DNA from: Eriocheir sinensis
Lineage: Eukaryota > Arthropoda > Malacostraca > Decapoda > Varunidae
Direction: 5' to 3'
DNA length: 64,000 bases
Assembly (NCBI RefSeq): GCF_024679095.1
Contig: NC_066509.1
Location: 19,684,825-19,748,824 of the forward strand
Part shown: piece after piece, positions 49,812-63,998 of the stretch
Position numbering within the stretch: the first letter of the stretch is position 1
How the letters are laid out: the number at the start of each line of letters is the position of its first letter
Position numbers and translations under genes: made by a program
The notes under the pieces: model-generated
Seen by the model: the letters and a program-made list of their open reading frames with translations, nothing else
Database searches by the model: none
Told to the model about the DNA's origin: nothing

Positions 49812-50953
49812 ACATAAGAACATAAGAACATAAGAACGCAGGAGTCTGCAAGAGGCCGGTAGGCCTGTACGAGGCAGCTCCTTTGACCCTAAGCTCCCGT
49901 GTATCTAACCCCACCTAATATCGCTGTCCATGAATTTATCTAGTCTATTTTTGAATGTGACAATTGTATTGGCACTCACCACATGACTGCTAAGCCTATT
50001 CCACTCATCCACCACCCTATTAGTAAACCAATTTTTGCCTATGTCCCTGTTGAATCTGAATTTATCCAGTTTAAACCCGTTACTTCGTGTCCTACCCGGT
50101 TCTCTTACCAACAAAACCTTATGAATGTCTCCCTTATTAAAGCCCTTCATCCATTTATAAACCTCGATCATGTCTCCACGCACCCTTCGCCTTTCTAGAG
50201 AATGCAAGTTTAACTGTTTGAGTCTTTCCTCGTATGGCAAGTTTCTCAACCCCTGAATCATCTTAGTCATCCTCCTCTGCACCGATTCTAACATTTTGAT
50301 ATCCATTCTATAGTAGGGTGACCAGAACTGAACCGCATAGTCAAGATGAGGTCTAACTAATGCTAAATATAGTTTGAGGAAGACTGGGGCTTCTGTTGCT
50401 TACGCTCCTTGAAATAAATCCCAGTACCCTATTAGCTCGATTTCTAGCTTGAATGCATTGTGCCCTTGGACGGAGATCAGAGCTCACTAAGACCCCTAAA
50501 TCCCTCTCGCACCCAGACCTACTTATGAGAGTGTCATTTAAGCAATAGTTATGTGAGGGGTTGTTCCTACCTACACTCAGAATACTGCACTTCCCTACAT
50601 TGAACTCCATCTGCCATTTATCCGCCCAGTCATATAATCTGTTGAGTTCACCCTGGAGAATACTAGCGTCCTGATCCGACTCAATTACTCTACCGATCTT
50701 GGTATCATCTGCAAATTTGCTAACATCACTACTAATTCCTGTGTCTAATATAAATAATAAACAAAAGTGGACCTAATACCGAACCTTGTGGGACCCCACT
50801 CGTAACACATCCCCAGTCAGATCTTTTACCATTGATTTGCACTCTTTGCTTCCTATTGCTAAGCCACGCCTTGACCCAGTTCAAAACTTTACCTCTACCC
50901 GTGAGCCTGTAATTTAAGCAGCAGTCGTTGGTGAGGAACTTTGTCAAACGCTT
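49812..50953 (-). mobile_element. CR1-B, 5'-truncated, right copy
   Basis: Same extent as the left copy: octamer tail at 49812-49836, truncation at the AFDKVP block by (TAG)n. The frame is cut by the shared 8-base loss near 50750 and by a private 2-base deletion near 50385, leaving frames 49905-50306 and 50353-50610. Confidence 0.9.
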
Positions 50954-51219
50954 AAGTAGTAGTAGTAGTAGTAGTAGTACTAGTAATAGTAGTACTAGTG
51001 GTAGTAATAGTAACAGTAGTTGGCGACGGTGGTTGATAGTCGTATCAACCACAAGCTCTGTTAGCTTAAAAATAAAATGTTTAGTAAAGTTTGTAATATT
51101 AAATAAAGATGGTTGTCGGCCACAGTCATTGGCGTGTTGTTGACAAATAATTGCTTTTTGTAAGGATATGAGAAAATATACCGCTCACAACGCAACTCTA
51201 ATAGATGGAGGCCTACTTA

Positions 51220-51266
<47 letters not shown>

Positions 51267-51295
51267 ATAGTAGTACTAGTGGTAGTAATAGTAGC

Positions 51296-51332
<37 letters not shown>

Positions 51333-51370
51333 ATAGTAGCAGTAGTAATAGCAGTAGTAGTAGTAGCTGA
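50954..51370 (+). repeat. (TAG)n, hairpin, R1 copy 2 and (TAG)n (right)
   Basis: Mirror of 22663-23068. R1 is at 51093-51210. A 30-base patch of it (51133-51165, gtgttgttgacaaataattg) differs strongly from every other R1 copy, while its flanks match. Confidence 0.85.
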
Positions 51371-52015
<645 letters not shown>

Positions 52016-52059
52016 CAAGGAACTGAGTTCATTTAGGGCGAAAAATCATATTACTGAAA

Positions 52060-52074
52060 CACACACACACACAC

Positions 52075-52163
<89 letters not shown>

Positions 52164-52170
52164 GCACACA
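52060..52170 (+). repeat. (CA)n at the 5' side of SINE A
   Basis: About 50 CA units with an aaaca interruption. Confidence 0.95.
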
Positions 52171-52177
52171 CACTACC

Positions 52178-52434
52178 GCTCCGGTAGCTCAGTCGGTTAG
52201 AGCGCCACGCTGCAAGGCTTTACGGCCAAACAGGCGGCGGTTCGAGCCCCACTCAGGCCGGATTCTTTCCGTTGACTAGGAGTGGTTAGTGTCCCCCCTT
52301 GAGCAAGGGGGATGGGGTATGTGTTGTGCGAAGTCCTAGAAGTACCCAGAGATTGACAGTAATGAGCACTTGCTCACGTCGTGAGGGTACCTGCTGGCAA
52401 AAGCGAGTCCAACTCGTGATCAGGCCGTGGTGAA

Positions 52435-52435
<1 letters not shown>
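52178..52435 (+). mobile_element. SINE A, tRNA-derived (right copy)
   Basis: A box TAGCTCAGTCGG (52185-52196), B box GGTTCGAGCCC (52239-52249), body to ggccgtggtgaatcac, then (CA)n. 258 bp against 253 on the left. Confidence 0.87.

Positions 52436-52496
<61 letters not shown>
52436..52496 (+). repeat. (CA)n at the 3' end of SINE A
   Basis: Continuation of the SINE end, about 30 units. Confidence 0.95.
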
Positions 52497-52500
<4 letters not shown>

Positions 52501-54390
52501 GGCACTTTTATGCTTCTTAGTTGATACTAACGAGAACAGTTGGGTGTAAACTGGATGGTGACAAAAAAGAGGAAAGAAAAGGAAAACTGAAAATGTTTGT
52601 TGCTGTTTCATGAAGAATAATTAGAAAAAAATGTATGAGCAAACGAGACTAGATTGTCTACTCTTATGACCTGATGCAAAAAGAGAAAAGCAACGAGTAG
52701 GTGAGTAAGAAAGTTAGAGAGGTAAAACGTAGCAGGTTTGCGTAATATAACATAGAAATACAAGTGTGTAAGGTATCTGCTTCTCGCCGACACGTGTTTC
52801 AATACACATTCTTTCTCCTGAAGGTTGAAATAAAAGGGACGTAAAAAAAAAATCCAATCAGTAGCAATGTATATTCCTTGGCTATTAAGCAAACAACAGA
52901 GTATTGGTCTGGAAATAAAGGAGTTGGAGTAATGACCATATTTATCTTCTGCTTAAAAAATGTGAAAATATGTTTTGGAGCAGAATATAGAGAGAGTGGA
53001 ATGAAATTAAAATGGATATATTCTTCCGGTAAAAAATCGCTGGGAAAATCAAAATAGTGGAATGAGAACACCTTGCATATTTATTCCTTTTAAATATACA
53101 ATACAAAAAATAACATAAGGAGGTAGGAGAGGTGTTATTATGACGCCATAAGTAAATTACTCCAACAAATTCAATATAGAAAGTTAAATTAAAAGGGATG
53201 AAGCATGTGAACACTACGTATTACCAAAATAATACACCAGATAAAAAACGAGGATAGAATAAGGCGAAGTGGTACAGCTGTATATATAAGTGGACCAGTA
53301 TTTTCTGTTTCAGAGTAAAAAAAAAAAACATTCAGCCGAAGAAGAAAATGTGTAGTGAAATCAGCATACGAATAGTTCCGCTGAAAAAAAAAGTACAACA
53401 GACAAAAATATATCGAGGTAGAAAAAGTGTAGTTTTGATTATGTAATTAGATTCATCCTATAAAAAAAGAAGTAATAAAAGGCATAAAATTGAAATAGAA
53501 AAGATGTTCAAAGGATACAATAGAAAAAAAAAGTGAAAAAGGACAACAATGGAAAAAATGCAGAGGCCAATTAAGAAAAAGGAAGCAACTCTAACAAAAA
53601 AACGCCGGAAAAATAAATTAAAGACAATTAAAAAAAAAAAATAGTGGTGGCTCAAATTACCATAAAAGACCTTTAATCCGTTTTTTTCCCCTAATTCGAG
53701 TGTTTGGAGAACTGCTGCATTATATTTCATTACGCCAACAAGGCCTCACCCCCCTTGGCACCATGGGGTAGGGGGGGGAGTCGAGCCCTCTGAAGTGTGG
53801 ATTTTTTTTTACTCAATTTGGAGTGCAATTTTTGGCTTTTCGGATTTTTTTTATGATACTTGTTTATATTATCATTATTCCTCCTTTCATTCTTTTGTTC
53901 ACTACCTTTTCCTTCTCCTCTTCCTCCTCTTCCTCCCTCCTCCTCCTCTCTCTGTTTGTTGTAGGGAGGACAAAAAAAGGAGAGAAAGAAGGGGGAGGGA
54001 GGTGGAGGGGGGCGTAGGCTGAAAAGACTTTAATATTCTTTTTTCAATAACATTTTCCCTCCAGTAACCCCCAAAGGAAGGGAAAGGCAATATTTGAGGG
54101 ATGGAAAAACATTCGCGACTTTCTGAAACTCTTACGATTACTTTGTGAATCTGTTAATGTACTGCCATTGTCTTTTTCCCCTAGGGTGGTAGATTGATAG
54201 TTTGGAAATAAACTATTGATGATTTCGGTGTTAATAATAAATGAGGTTAGTGGACAAGGGATGGTTACTTTTGTTTGAATAGTGAAAAGTGTTTATTTTT
54301 TGTAGTTACCGATGGGTGACGTGTAGATAATAGTGTTTGAAATGGTAACGAGAATATGTAGATGTTAATAATGATAGTGTTAGAATGTAA
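52497..54390. other. AT-rich low-repeat region; no gene
   Basis: Mirror of 19821-21710. Short frames differ by indels between arms. Confidence 0.55.
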
Positions 54391-54404
54391 GAATGGTAGT
54401 AGTG

Positions 54405-54478
<74 letters not shown>

Positions 54479-54826
54479 TCATAGTAGTAGTAGTAGTAGT
54501 AGTTCATAGTAGTAGTAGTAGTAGAAGTAGTAGAAGTAGCAATAGTAGTAGTAGTAGTAGTAGTAATGGTAATAGTAGTACAAAGTAATAGTAGTTGTAG
54601 TAGTAGTAGTAGTAGAAGTAGTAGTAGTAGTAGTGGAAATAGTGGTATAAGTAATAGTAGTAATAGTAGTAATAGTAGTAATAGTAGTAGTTTGTAATAT
54701 TAAAGAAAGATGGTTGTCGGCCACAGTCATTGGCGGGGTGGGGCCTATGTATTGCTTTGTGAAAGGATATGAGAGAATATACCGCTCACAACGCAACTCT
54801 AATAGATGGAGACCTTGTAGTAAAAA

Positions 54827-54868
<42 letters not shown>

Positions 54869-54890
54869 GAGTAGGAGTAGTAGTAGAGGT
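54391..54890 (+). repeat. (TAG)n complex with R1 copy 1 (right)
   Basis: R1 at 54694-54811, (TAG)n on both sides. The array is arranged differently from the left (more interruptions before R1). Confidence 0.9.
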
Positions 54891-56034
<1,144 letters not shown>

Positions 56035-56096
56035 AACAAGGATAAAGGAGAAACAACAAAGAGCAGACAACAAAAGAAATGGATGTAAATAAGTTG

Positions 56097-56245
56097 ACTC
56101 TCTCTCTCTCTCTCTCCTCCTCCTCTTCTTCTTCCTCCTAGCTTCTATACTGTCAGGTAACTCATGTTCCTTCCAAAAATATTCTTCTCACCTCTTCCTC
56201 CTCCTCCTCCTCCTCCTCCTCTTCTTCTTCCTCCTAGCTTCTGTA
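56097..56245 (-). repeat. (TC)9 and minisatellite remainder
   Basis: Mirror of 17874-18058. Confidence 0.88.
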
Positions 56246-58098
56246 CTTTTTTTTTTACAACAATGGAGGCAGCTCAAGGGCACACACAAAAAAGAAAACA
56301 ATAATAAAAAAAAAGCCCGCTACTCGCTGCTCCCAAAAAAGAAACAAAAGAGGTGGCCGAAAGCAAGATTAAATACGGGAGGAGAGGTGTCCTGATACCC
56401 TCCTCTTGAAAGAGTTTAAGTCGTAGGCAGGAGGAAATACAGATGAAGGAAGATTATTCCAGAGTTTACCAGCGTGAGGGATGAAAGAGTGAAGATGCTG
56501 GTTAACTCTTGCATAAGGGGTTTGGACAGTATAGGGATGAGCATGAGTAGAAAGTCGAGTGCAGCGGGGCCGCGGGAGGGGGGGAGGCATGCAGTTAGCA
56601 AGGTCAGAAGAGCAGTCAGCGTGGAAATATCGATAGAAGATAGAAAGAGAGGCAACATTGCGGCGGAATTTAAGAGGTAGAAGACTATCAGTATGAGGAG
56701 GAGAGCTGATGAGACGAAGAGCATACTTCCAGACTCTGTCCAGAAGAGCTGTGTGAGTGGAGCCCCCCCACACATGAGATGCATACTCCATACGAGGGCG
56801 GACAAGGCCCCTGTATATGGATAGCAACTGTGCAGGGGAGAAGAACTGGCGGAGACGGTACAGAACGCCCAGCCTCGAGGAAGCTGATTTAGTAAGAGAT
56901 GAGATATGAAGTTTCCAGTTGAGATTTTGAGTTAAGGATAGACCGAGGATTTTTAGTGTTGAGGAGGGTGATAGCTGGGTGTTGTCACAGAATAGGGATA
57001 TTTGTTTTGAAGTTTGTGTCGTGTGGATTGGTGGTGAAACTGTGTTTTAGAGGCGTTGATGGAGACCAGTTTATTCTTGCCCCTATCGGAAATAATACTA
57101 AGGTCTGAGGCTGTTCTGCAGCCTCCAGCCTTGAGTCGTTAAGTTCCTGTAGGGTGGGTCTCTATTAAAAGAAGTTGAGTAATGCAGAGTGGAATCATCG
57201 GCGTAGGAATGGATAGGACAGTTCGTTTTGGAAAGAAGATCATCAATGAACAACAGAAAAGAGTGGAGATAGGACAGAACCCTGTGGGACACCACTGTTA
57301 ATAGATGTAGGGGAAGAACAGTGACCGTCTACCACGGCAGAAATAGAACGGTCAGAAAGGAAACTGGAGATAAAGGTACAGAGAGAAGGATAGAAACCGT
57401 ATGAGTGTAGTTTTGAAAGCAAATATTTGTGCCAGACCCAATCAAAAGCTTATGATATGTCAAGCGCAATAGCAAAGTTTTCACCGAAACGGCTAAGAGA
57501 GGATGACCAAGAGTCAGTTAAGGGAGATCACCAGTAGAACGCCCCTTGCGGAACCCATACTGGCGATCAGATAGAAGGTCAGAAGTGGAAAGGTGCTTTT
57601 GAATCTTCCGGTTAAGGATTGATTCAAAAGCTTTAGATAGACAAGAAAGTAAAGCAATAGGACGGTAGTTTGAGGGATTGGAGCGGTCACCCTTCTTAGG
57701 CATAAGCTGTATGAAGGCATACTTCCAGCAAGAAGGGAAGGTAGATGTTGACAGGCAGAGGCGAAAGAGTTTGACCAGGCAGGGTGACAGCACGGAGGCA
57801 CAGTTTTTAAGGACAATAGGAGGCACTCCATCAGGTCCATAAGCCTTCTGAGGATTGAGGCCAGAGAGGGCATAGAAAACATCATTTTGAAGAATCTTTA
57901 TAACAGGCATAAAGGAGTCAGAGGGGGAATATGCCCAGAATCGTCCAGAGTGGAGTTTTTAGAAAAAGTTTGAGAGAAGAGTTCAGCCTTTGAGATAGAT
58001 GAGACGGCAGTGTTGCCGTCAGGACTGAGGAGTGGAGGGACAGATGAAGAAGTGACGTTGGAGGAGATGTTTTGGCCAGATGCCAGATGCTAGATGTC
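56246..58098 (-). mobile_element. LINE-A, 5'-truncated, right copy
   Basis: Mirror of 16009-17873, same insertion point in the minisatellite. The RT is broken into frames 57518-57910, 57098-57295 and 56369-56827. Mismatches and small indels are bunched at 56985-57170 and 57400-57530, with near identity elsewhere. Confidence 0.9.
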
Positions 58099-58520
58099 AG
58101 GTAACTCATGTTCCTTCCAAAACTATTCTTCTCACCTCTTTCTCCTCCTCCTCCTCCTCCTCTTCTTCCTCCTCCTAGCTGTTGTACTGTCAGGTAACTC
58201 GTGTTCCTTCCAAAAGTATTCTACTCACCTCTTTCTCCTCCTCCTCAACCTCCTCCTCCTCCTCCTCTTCTTCTTCCTCCTCCTAGCTTCTGTACTGCCA
58301 GGTAACTCATGTTCCTTCCAAAAATATTCTATTCACCTCTTTTCCTCCTCCTCCTCCTCCTCCTCCTCCTCCTCTTCTTCCTCCTCCTAGCTTCTGTACT
58401 GTCAGTTATCTCATGTTCCTTCCATAATTATTAGACTCACCTCTTTCTCCTTGTCCTCCTCCTCCTCCTCCTCCTCTTCTTCCTCCTCATAGCTTCTGTA
58501 CTGTCAGGTAACTCATGTTC
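58099..58520 (-). repeat. GAG-rich minisatellite (right)
   Basis: Mirror of 15573-16008, units read here as ctcatgttccttccaaaa, cctcctcc run, tagcttctgtactgtcagg. Confidence 0.9.
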
Positions 58521-58817
58521 CTTCCAAAAATATTCTTCTCATCTCTTTCTCCTCCTCCTCTCCTCGCTTCTCCATGTTCTCCTCTCGGTTCCCAAAATAC
58601 CACTTCATATAATTACATCCATTCGTTCCATTTCCTTCCTCCTCCTAATCCTACTTTTCCTCCTCCATATCCTCCTCCTCCTCCTCCTCCTTCTCCTCCT
58701 CCTCCTCCTCCTCCTCCTCCTGATTCTTTCTTGTTTTTTCCTCCTCCTCTTCTTCTTCCTCTCCCTCCTCTTCTTGGTAACATTAGTTGTCCTCACCTTT
58801 TCTGAGATATAGTATAA

Positions 58818-58900
<83 letters not shown>
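58521..58900 (+). repeat. (TCC)n tract and (GT)40
   Basis: tcc-rich 58550-58790, GT 58820-58900. Mirror of 15179-15572. Confidence 0.93.
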
Positions 58901-58904
<4 letters not shown>

Positions 58905-60120
58905 GAATGAAGGTTACTAGAGTGTAAAGAGCATGTGGTTTAAAAAGAAAGGTGTAGGAGGAGGAGGAGGAGAAGGAGGAAGAGAATGGGGAAGAAGAAG
59001 GAGAAGGAGGAGGTAATGACAAAATGAAGAAAACGTAAAATATATTTGATTTTCCATTTCTCTATTACTCTATCTCCTTCATCTACTTCCCTCACGCTTC
59101 CTTCCTTCCACCTCCTCCTCCTCTTCCTCTTCCTCATCATCCTCCTTCTCATCTTTCTTCCTCCTTTTCCTCCTCCTGCTCCTTTTCCTCTCCTCACTTT
59201 TTTTCCGGCCTCAACACAAATTCCCACCTCCGTCGTGTTTAGTTTTGTTTCCTTCAAACACTCGTCAACGCGTGTGGAGAATGAAATATAAAGAAACGGG
59301 AAGAAGAAAAGGAGAGGATGAGGTGAATTTTAGTTGAGTGTAAAAACGACAGGAAAAATATAAGAGGATGAGGCGCAGATTCTGGTGATAGTTTTATGAG
59401 GACGGAAGAAAAAAGGAAAGGGTGAGGCGAAGTATTAGTTGGAAGATAGTGTTAAGAAGACGGGAAGAAGATAAGGAGAGGATATGAGGCCAAATGTGTG
59501 AAGGGAAACCATGCCACCAAACGTTTAGAAGAGGCAAGAGATATTCATAGTGTGTGGAAGGAAATGATGTGATGATCCTGAAGAAAGAACTGGGAAGACA
59601 TGAAACGAGAAGAAACTGGAGAAATAAATGGAAAAATATAAGAAGAGAAGAAATGGGAGAAAAATGGATGCTCAGAAGAAATAAAATATCAAACGAAAAA
59701 ATGAGACAAGAGGAGATGATAGAACTGGGAAGATCTGAGAGATGAGAGAATATGAAAGACGAGAAGAAAGGAAAGCAAGAAAAGTGAACGAAAGAAATGA
59801 GGAAAATTAAAGACTAGAATGAATGACAGGCTACGACAAACAGGAGAAGAAATTGAGAGGAAATTAAGATTAAAGATAGAAAAGAGATATGTGGCGAAGA
59901 ATTGAATGAAAGTAATGCAAAGATATTATTAAAGAAAAGAGGACATGAGAGAAGAAATGAAAGTAAGTAGAACTGAAAGACAAAAACTCCCGCGCTTCAT
60001 CCATTCATTCCGTCACCAACTCCTCCTTCCTCTCTCTTCCTCCTCTCTCTCTTTCCTCCATTCTTTCCATTTCATCAAGTCATTTTAGGCGTGGCCGGCG
60101 GATTACTGATGTGCCTCATC
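58901..60120. other. low-complexity region; no gene
   Basis: Mirror of 13960-15172, purine-rich on the plus strand from 59280 to 59990. Confidence 0.6.
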
Positions 60121-60992
60121 ATCGCCGCCACCCTCTCTCCCTCATATTGTAAACTATTAACTGATTCTAAATGAGTTATAACTACTGTTTACATTTAATT
60201 ATATGATGCAATCATGTAATTCTATGAAGGATTCGTCTTTTGAGGGCAAAACAGCGAGTTTGCACACATTCCAATACGTTGTGGCATCGTGGTTGCGACG
60301 ATGTCACGGTGACGAGGACACCGCGCCGGTCAAGCCAAGGAACCCAGACACAGAATTATCTCATGAGTGGTGCAGGGACTACGTCAAAACATGATAATTT
60401 ACGATGGAAAAAATGAGTGAGTGGGGGAAGGAGAGAGGGAGAGTGAGTGGTGATGAGTTAGGGAAGGAGAGCAAGTGCTAAAGGGAGAAATGACAGCACA
60501 GTTGCTTGACACAGTCACGCCTAAAGTGACTTGATGCAATGGAAAGACTATAGTACTGATAACCGCAGAACTACATGAACAGGACACTCTGCGCCGAGGG
60601 AAAGTAATCAGTTGGGGCGTTACGTGGTCACGTGTTACCCGCGTCGGGGTCTCAGGCTCTCAGCAAGGGCAGATTCCCTCCCTCCTGTGTGTGATGTTGT
60701 GTCAAGGGTTACACGGCGTGGCGGGGCTGAGCGTGGCGCCGGGCGGGGACGTGAAGCACTGAGGGCGAGGGTGGGGCCAAAGTAGAGGGAGGCAAGCCAG
60801 GTATTCTCACGTTGGGGGGCGCTGGACTAAAATTGGTGTGGACTGCGCAGACAGACCGTGGCGTCACAATGTAGACGTGGAAAAGTTATGATTGTTGCGG
60901 GGACTTCAGTCTTGACCCAGCCACCGGCTAGACTCTAGAGGATGTCTGTCTGAGCGGTCCGTTTTCTGTGACATGGGAAACTCTTGTACAGT
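60121..60992. other. GC-rich stretch; no gene
   Basis: Mirror of 13058-13900. The C homopolymer of the left arm is only six G here (60814-60820). Confidence 0.5.
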
Positions 60993-61150
60993 ATGCCTTC
61001 CTGTTGCATTGTTCGTGGGTGCAGATCCCTGCATCCCAAAGGGACCACACTGCTTTTTTCAGTCTCCCAAAAGATGAAGTTACAAATAATACACTTTTTG
61101 GCTTAGTTATTTATCAGATCCTAAGCTAATTCAACAGTTTAGTATTGTGT
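60993..61150 (+). pseudogene. possible THAP zinc-finger relic, right arm
   Basis: Same signals as at 12900-13057: MPSCCIVRGCRS from 60993, then PKDEVTNNTL in another frame near 61066. The frame break is in both arms. Confidence 0.35.
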
Positions 61151-61690
61151 ATGATTTCATTAGCCATATACTGTACATAGATAAATCATAAGGCTGTAGC
61201 CTCATTACATACGTAGCACAACGGAAGCTGCCAAGCTGTAGAGGGAAGGAGTTCAATGAGGTTAGCTGCACTGGGCACCATGGTCTATACCCAAGACTTA
61301 TTATCGGTGAACAAATACTTTAAAGAGGAATGGGAACCCAGGATTATAGGTGAATGCACATGCCCTATAGTCATTCTTATTATTATATGAGTGAATTGTC
61401 CTAACACACCAGGGAATATTAATGCACAGGGCAATAAAAAAGTACTGAAAATGCATTCCAGGATCAGAACCTACTTAGACATGCAACGGACTACTTTACA
61501 TCAGGATACCTTTAAGCGTTGTAATAAGATGTTTTTTTTTTTCATTACCACAGACTCGCCCATTACTATTTGCATCTCTTCCCCTTATTTGAACGTTCTC
61601 ATAAGCTTTGCTTCTCACCGTCAAGGTCACGCCCACGACTAACTTGATTCTGCTCCCTGACTAACGCTGAAATAGGTAAGTTTTTCATGC
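61151..61690. other. low-repeat sequence; no gene
   Basis: Mirror of 12340-12899, including the 83-codon frame at 61391-61642. Confidence 0.5.
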
Positions 61691-61850
61691 CCTCCTACTT
61701 GTTCCTCCTCCTCCTCCTCCTCCTCCTCCTCCTCCTCCTTCCCCCTATACCTCTCACTCTGCCTTTAGCAAATGAAAAGGTATCGGTTTTATAAACCTCA
61801 GTTAGTCTCCACTTCACTTCTTTCCTTTTTCCTTTTCTCTCTTCTTTGTT
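61691..61850 (-). repeat. (CCT)n and remnant of the inverted LTR
   Basis: (CTC)n 61705-61738, then 61755-61840 matching the middle of the LTR (gcaaatgaaaagg, aacctcagttagtctccac). It joins the hairpin directly at 61850: everything the left arm has between 7136 and about 12110 is missing. Confidence 0.75.
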
Positions 61851-61954
61851 GAGCTATGCGGGATGCATGACCCATTAATAACCAAACACATGCGCAAGGT
61901 ATTAGTGGGTCATGCATTCCACGCATGACTCAGCTGTGGCAGTATTAACGAAAT
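61851..61954. repeat. hairpin, right copy, outer part lost
   Basis: Matches 7034-7138 reversed; about 25 bp of one stem end are gone at the deletion joint. Confidence 0.85.
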
Positions 61955-62085
61955 TATTTGAAAAGATCGCTGCTCCTGCCTCCTAGTTTTCCTGCTTGAT
62001 CTGTGACTCCTCCCGCTCTCTCAATCAAAATGGAGGGGACTCCAGCGGTAGGTTTCCACGGGCCACTCCCTGAATAATAAAATCA
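61955..62085 (-). repeat. LTR-flanking module, right copy
   Basis: Mirror of 6904-7033. Confidence 0.7.
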
Positions 62086-62366
62086 TGACAATGACATTCG
62101 AGCTGATAAAGGAGGAAGAAGAGGGGAAAGAAGGGAAGGCGGACGAGAAAGGGAAAGGTAAGGAGGAAGTGAAGTGGAGACTAACTGAGGGTTTATAGAC
62201 AAGGAAGAGGAACCTTAAACCGATTACCTTTTCATCTGCTAAGAGGCGGAGTGAGAGGATTCGTCTGATACTTCTGTGTGTGATGGGGCGATTCAGCCGG
62301 TGTGTGTTGTCTGTTTACCCGCGGTAATTTTCCACGGGCCACTCCCTGAATAATGAAATCATGACA
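62086..62366 (-). mobile_element. 3' LTR of gypsy element, right arm
   Basis: 281 bp, TG...CA on the minus strand, preceded by the same polypurine tract (62367-62381 in reverse). Confidence 0.78.
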
Positions 62367-62411
62367 TTTCGCCCACCCTTTAAGAAAACTTTTGTCCTCA
62401 GAGAAAAGTTT

Positions 62412-63998
62412 TTAAACTGTGAAAACGCGCCTCACCTTCACTTCATCATACTCACTTTCTCGCAAGCAACCTGTGGCTGCATCTGGCCGGTAGTATTGTT
62501 TCAACATGTTGATATGGAACCGTTTTGGGTGTCCGTCAACCAGGAGAATATAATTAAGGTCATTAACCTTCTCCTGAACCTGTGGGAGGCAAAACTAGGC
62601 ATTGTTCTCCTACACTGAGCTTACGCAACTTTGCCTTCCTGTCGTAGTAACTTTTCTGTACTCGTTTTGCTTTGAGTAACTCCTCCTTAGCAATGTTACA
62701 GGTCTCTCTCAGCCTGCCACCTAGATTTAACACGTACTGGTATGTGGTCTTGACATCCGGATCCGGTACATTGTCGTCCCACAGCTCTCTCAGTAACTGA
62801 AGCGGACCTCTAACCGACCTACCATACATTAGCTCAAACGGGGAGAACCTGGTGGAGCTCTGTGGTGCTTCTCTGTACGCGAACAACAAAGGAGCCAGGC
62901 ACATAGGCCATTCCTTGGGTTGTTCGGCAGCCACGCGTTTAAGCATTTTCTTAAGTGTGCCGTTAAAACGTTCACACAGTCCATTCCCCATGGGATGGTA
63001 GGGCGTGGTGCGTAACCCTTTGCACGCTAGCAGACGTAGTACTTCTTCCATCATCCCTGAGGCGAACTGAGTACCCGATCACTCAGTATTTGTCTGGGTA
63101 TACCTACTGAAAAATATAGTCATGAGAGCTTCAGCCACAGTTTGCGTTTCAATATTCTTCAGCGGCACCGCTTCCGCCCAACGCGTGGCAAAATTTACAA
63201 GCGTAAGAATGTACCGGGAGCCATCGCTGGCTCGGGGCCTGACCGGCCCCACCAAATCTACCGCTACTCTTTCAAAGGAGAGTCAACAATGGGCAGTGAC
63301 TGTAAGGGTGCAGGCCTTACCCTACCCCTATCTATAGTCTTTGACACACATCGCACGACCTCACGAATCTAGCTACCTCCTGGCCTATCCCAGGCCAATA
63401 AAATGTGCTTGTACGCGAGCGAGTGTCTTGGTTCTTGCCATGTGACCGCCTAGAGTAGTACTGTGACCTAACTTGAGGACAGCCCTTTGTATCTCGCAGG
63501 CACAGCTAACTGCAATTTCCTTTCACCAGAGATAATCTGCCTATATATCGTTACGCTGCTTGATAAAACTGACGCGGTTGTCTTTCAGCTGGATGACACT
63601 GTTTTCCTGCAAACGTTTGCGTACGCCGTGCAGAGTGTCGTCTCTCTCCACGACCTTCCTGACGTCCTCGCTGTTAGTTAGATTTCCAAGAGATGTAACC
63701 ATGAGAGGCCTAACAGTACTCTTACGCTTAGCAGCTGCTCGGGTCACTACTGCTGCACCAATCTGAGGCTCACCTTCTCCTGTATCCTTTCACCTTCTCC
63801 AAAATCCTCTGGATCCAACACCGCGTTAGGTGTTTGAGTGACGGCATTTTTACTCACCCCGTTAGTAGCTCCGGGAATGTTGCCAATCACTAAATCACAG
63901 AGCGGTGTTTCGAGTGTCACCGCCATGATCCAGCCTGTGTAATAGGGTGACTTGACTTGTATCTTGACTTCAGGAGCTATCACTAGCGCGCTATTCAA
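62412..63998 (-). pseudogene. Ty3/Gypsy pol: protease-like end, linker, integrase
   Basis: Minus strand, outside to inside. 63998-63747: VKSPYYTG and DLVIGNIPGA, as at the C-terminal side of some gypsy proteases. 63747-63541: an MTRAAAKRK linker. About 63480-63340: zinc-binding integrase N-terminus (GHSTTLGGHM; CDVC at 63342-63357). Catalytic core: first Asp in VAVDLVGP (about 63255), second Asp in ILSDR (63078-63080), Glu in LCERFNG (62971-62973). The C-terminal part ends at 62412. Frame breaks at about 63440-63400, 63075 and 62590 make it dead. The left arm has only the last 500 bases. No RT or RNase H lies between the protease-like part and integrase, or between integrase and LTR. Confidence 0.83.
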
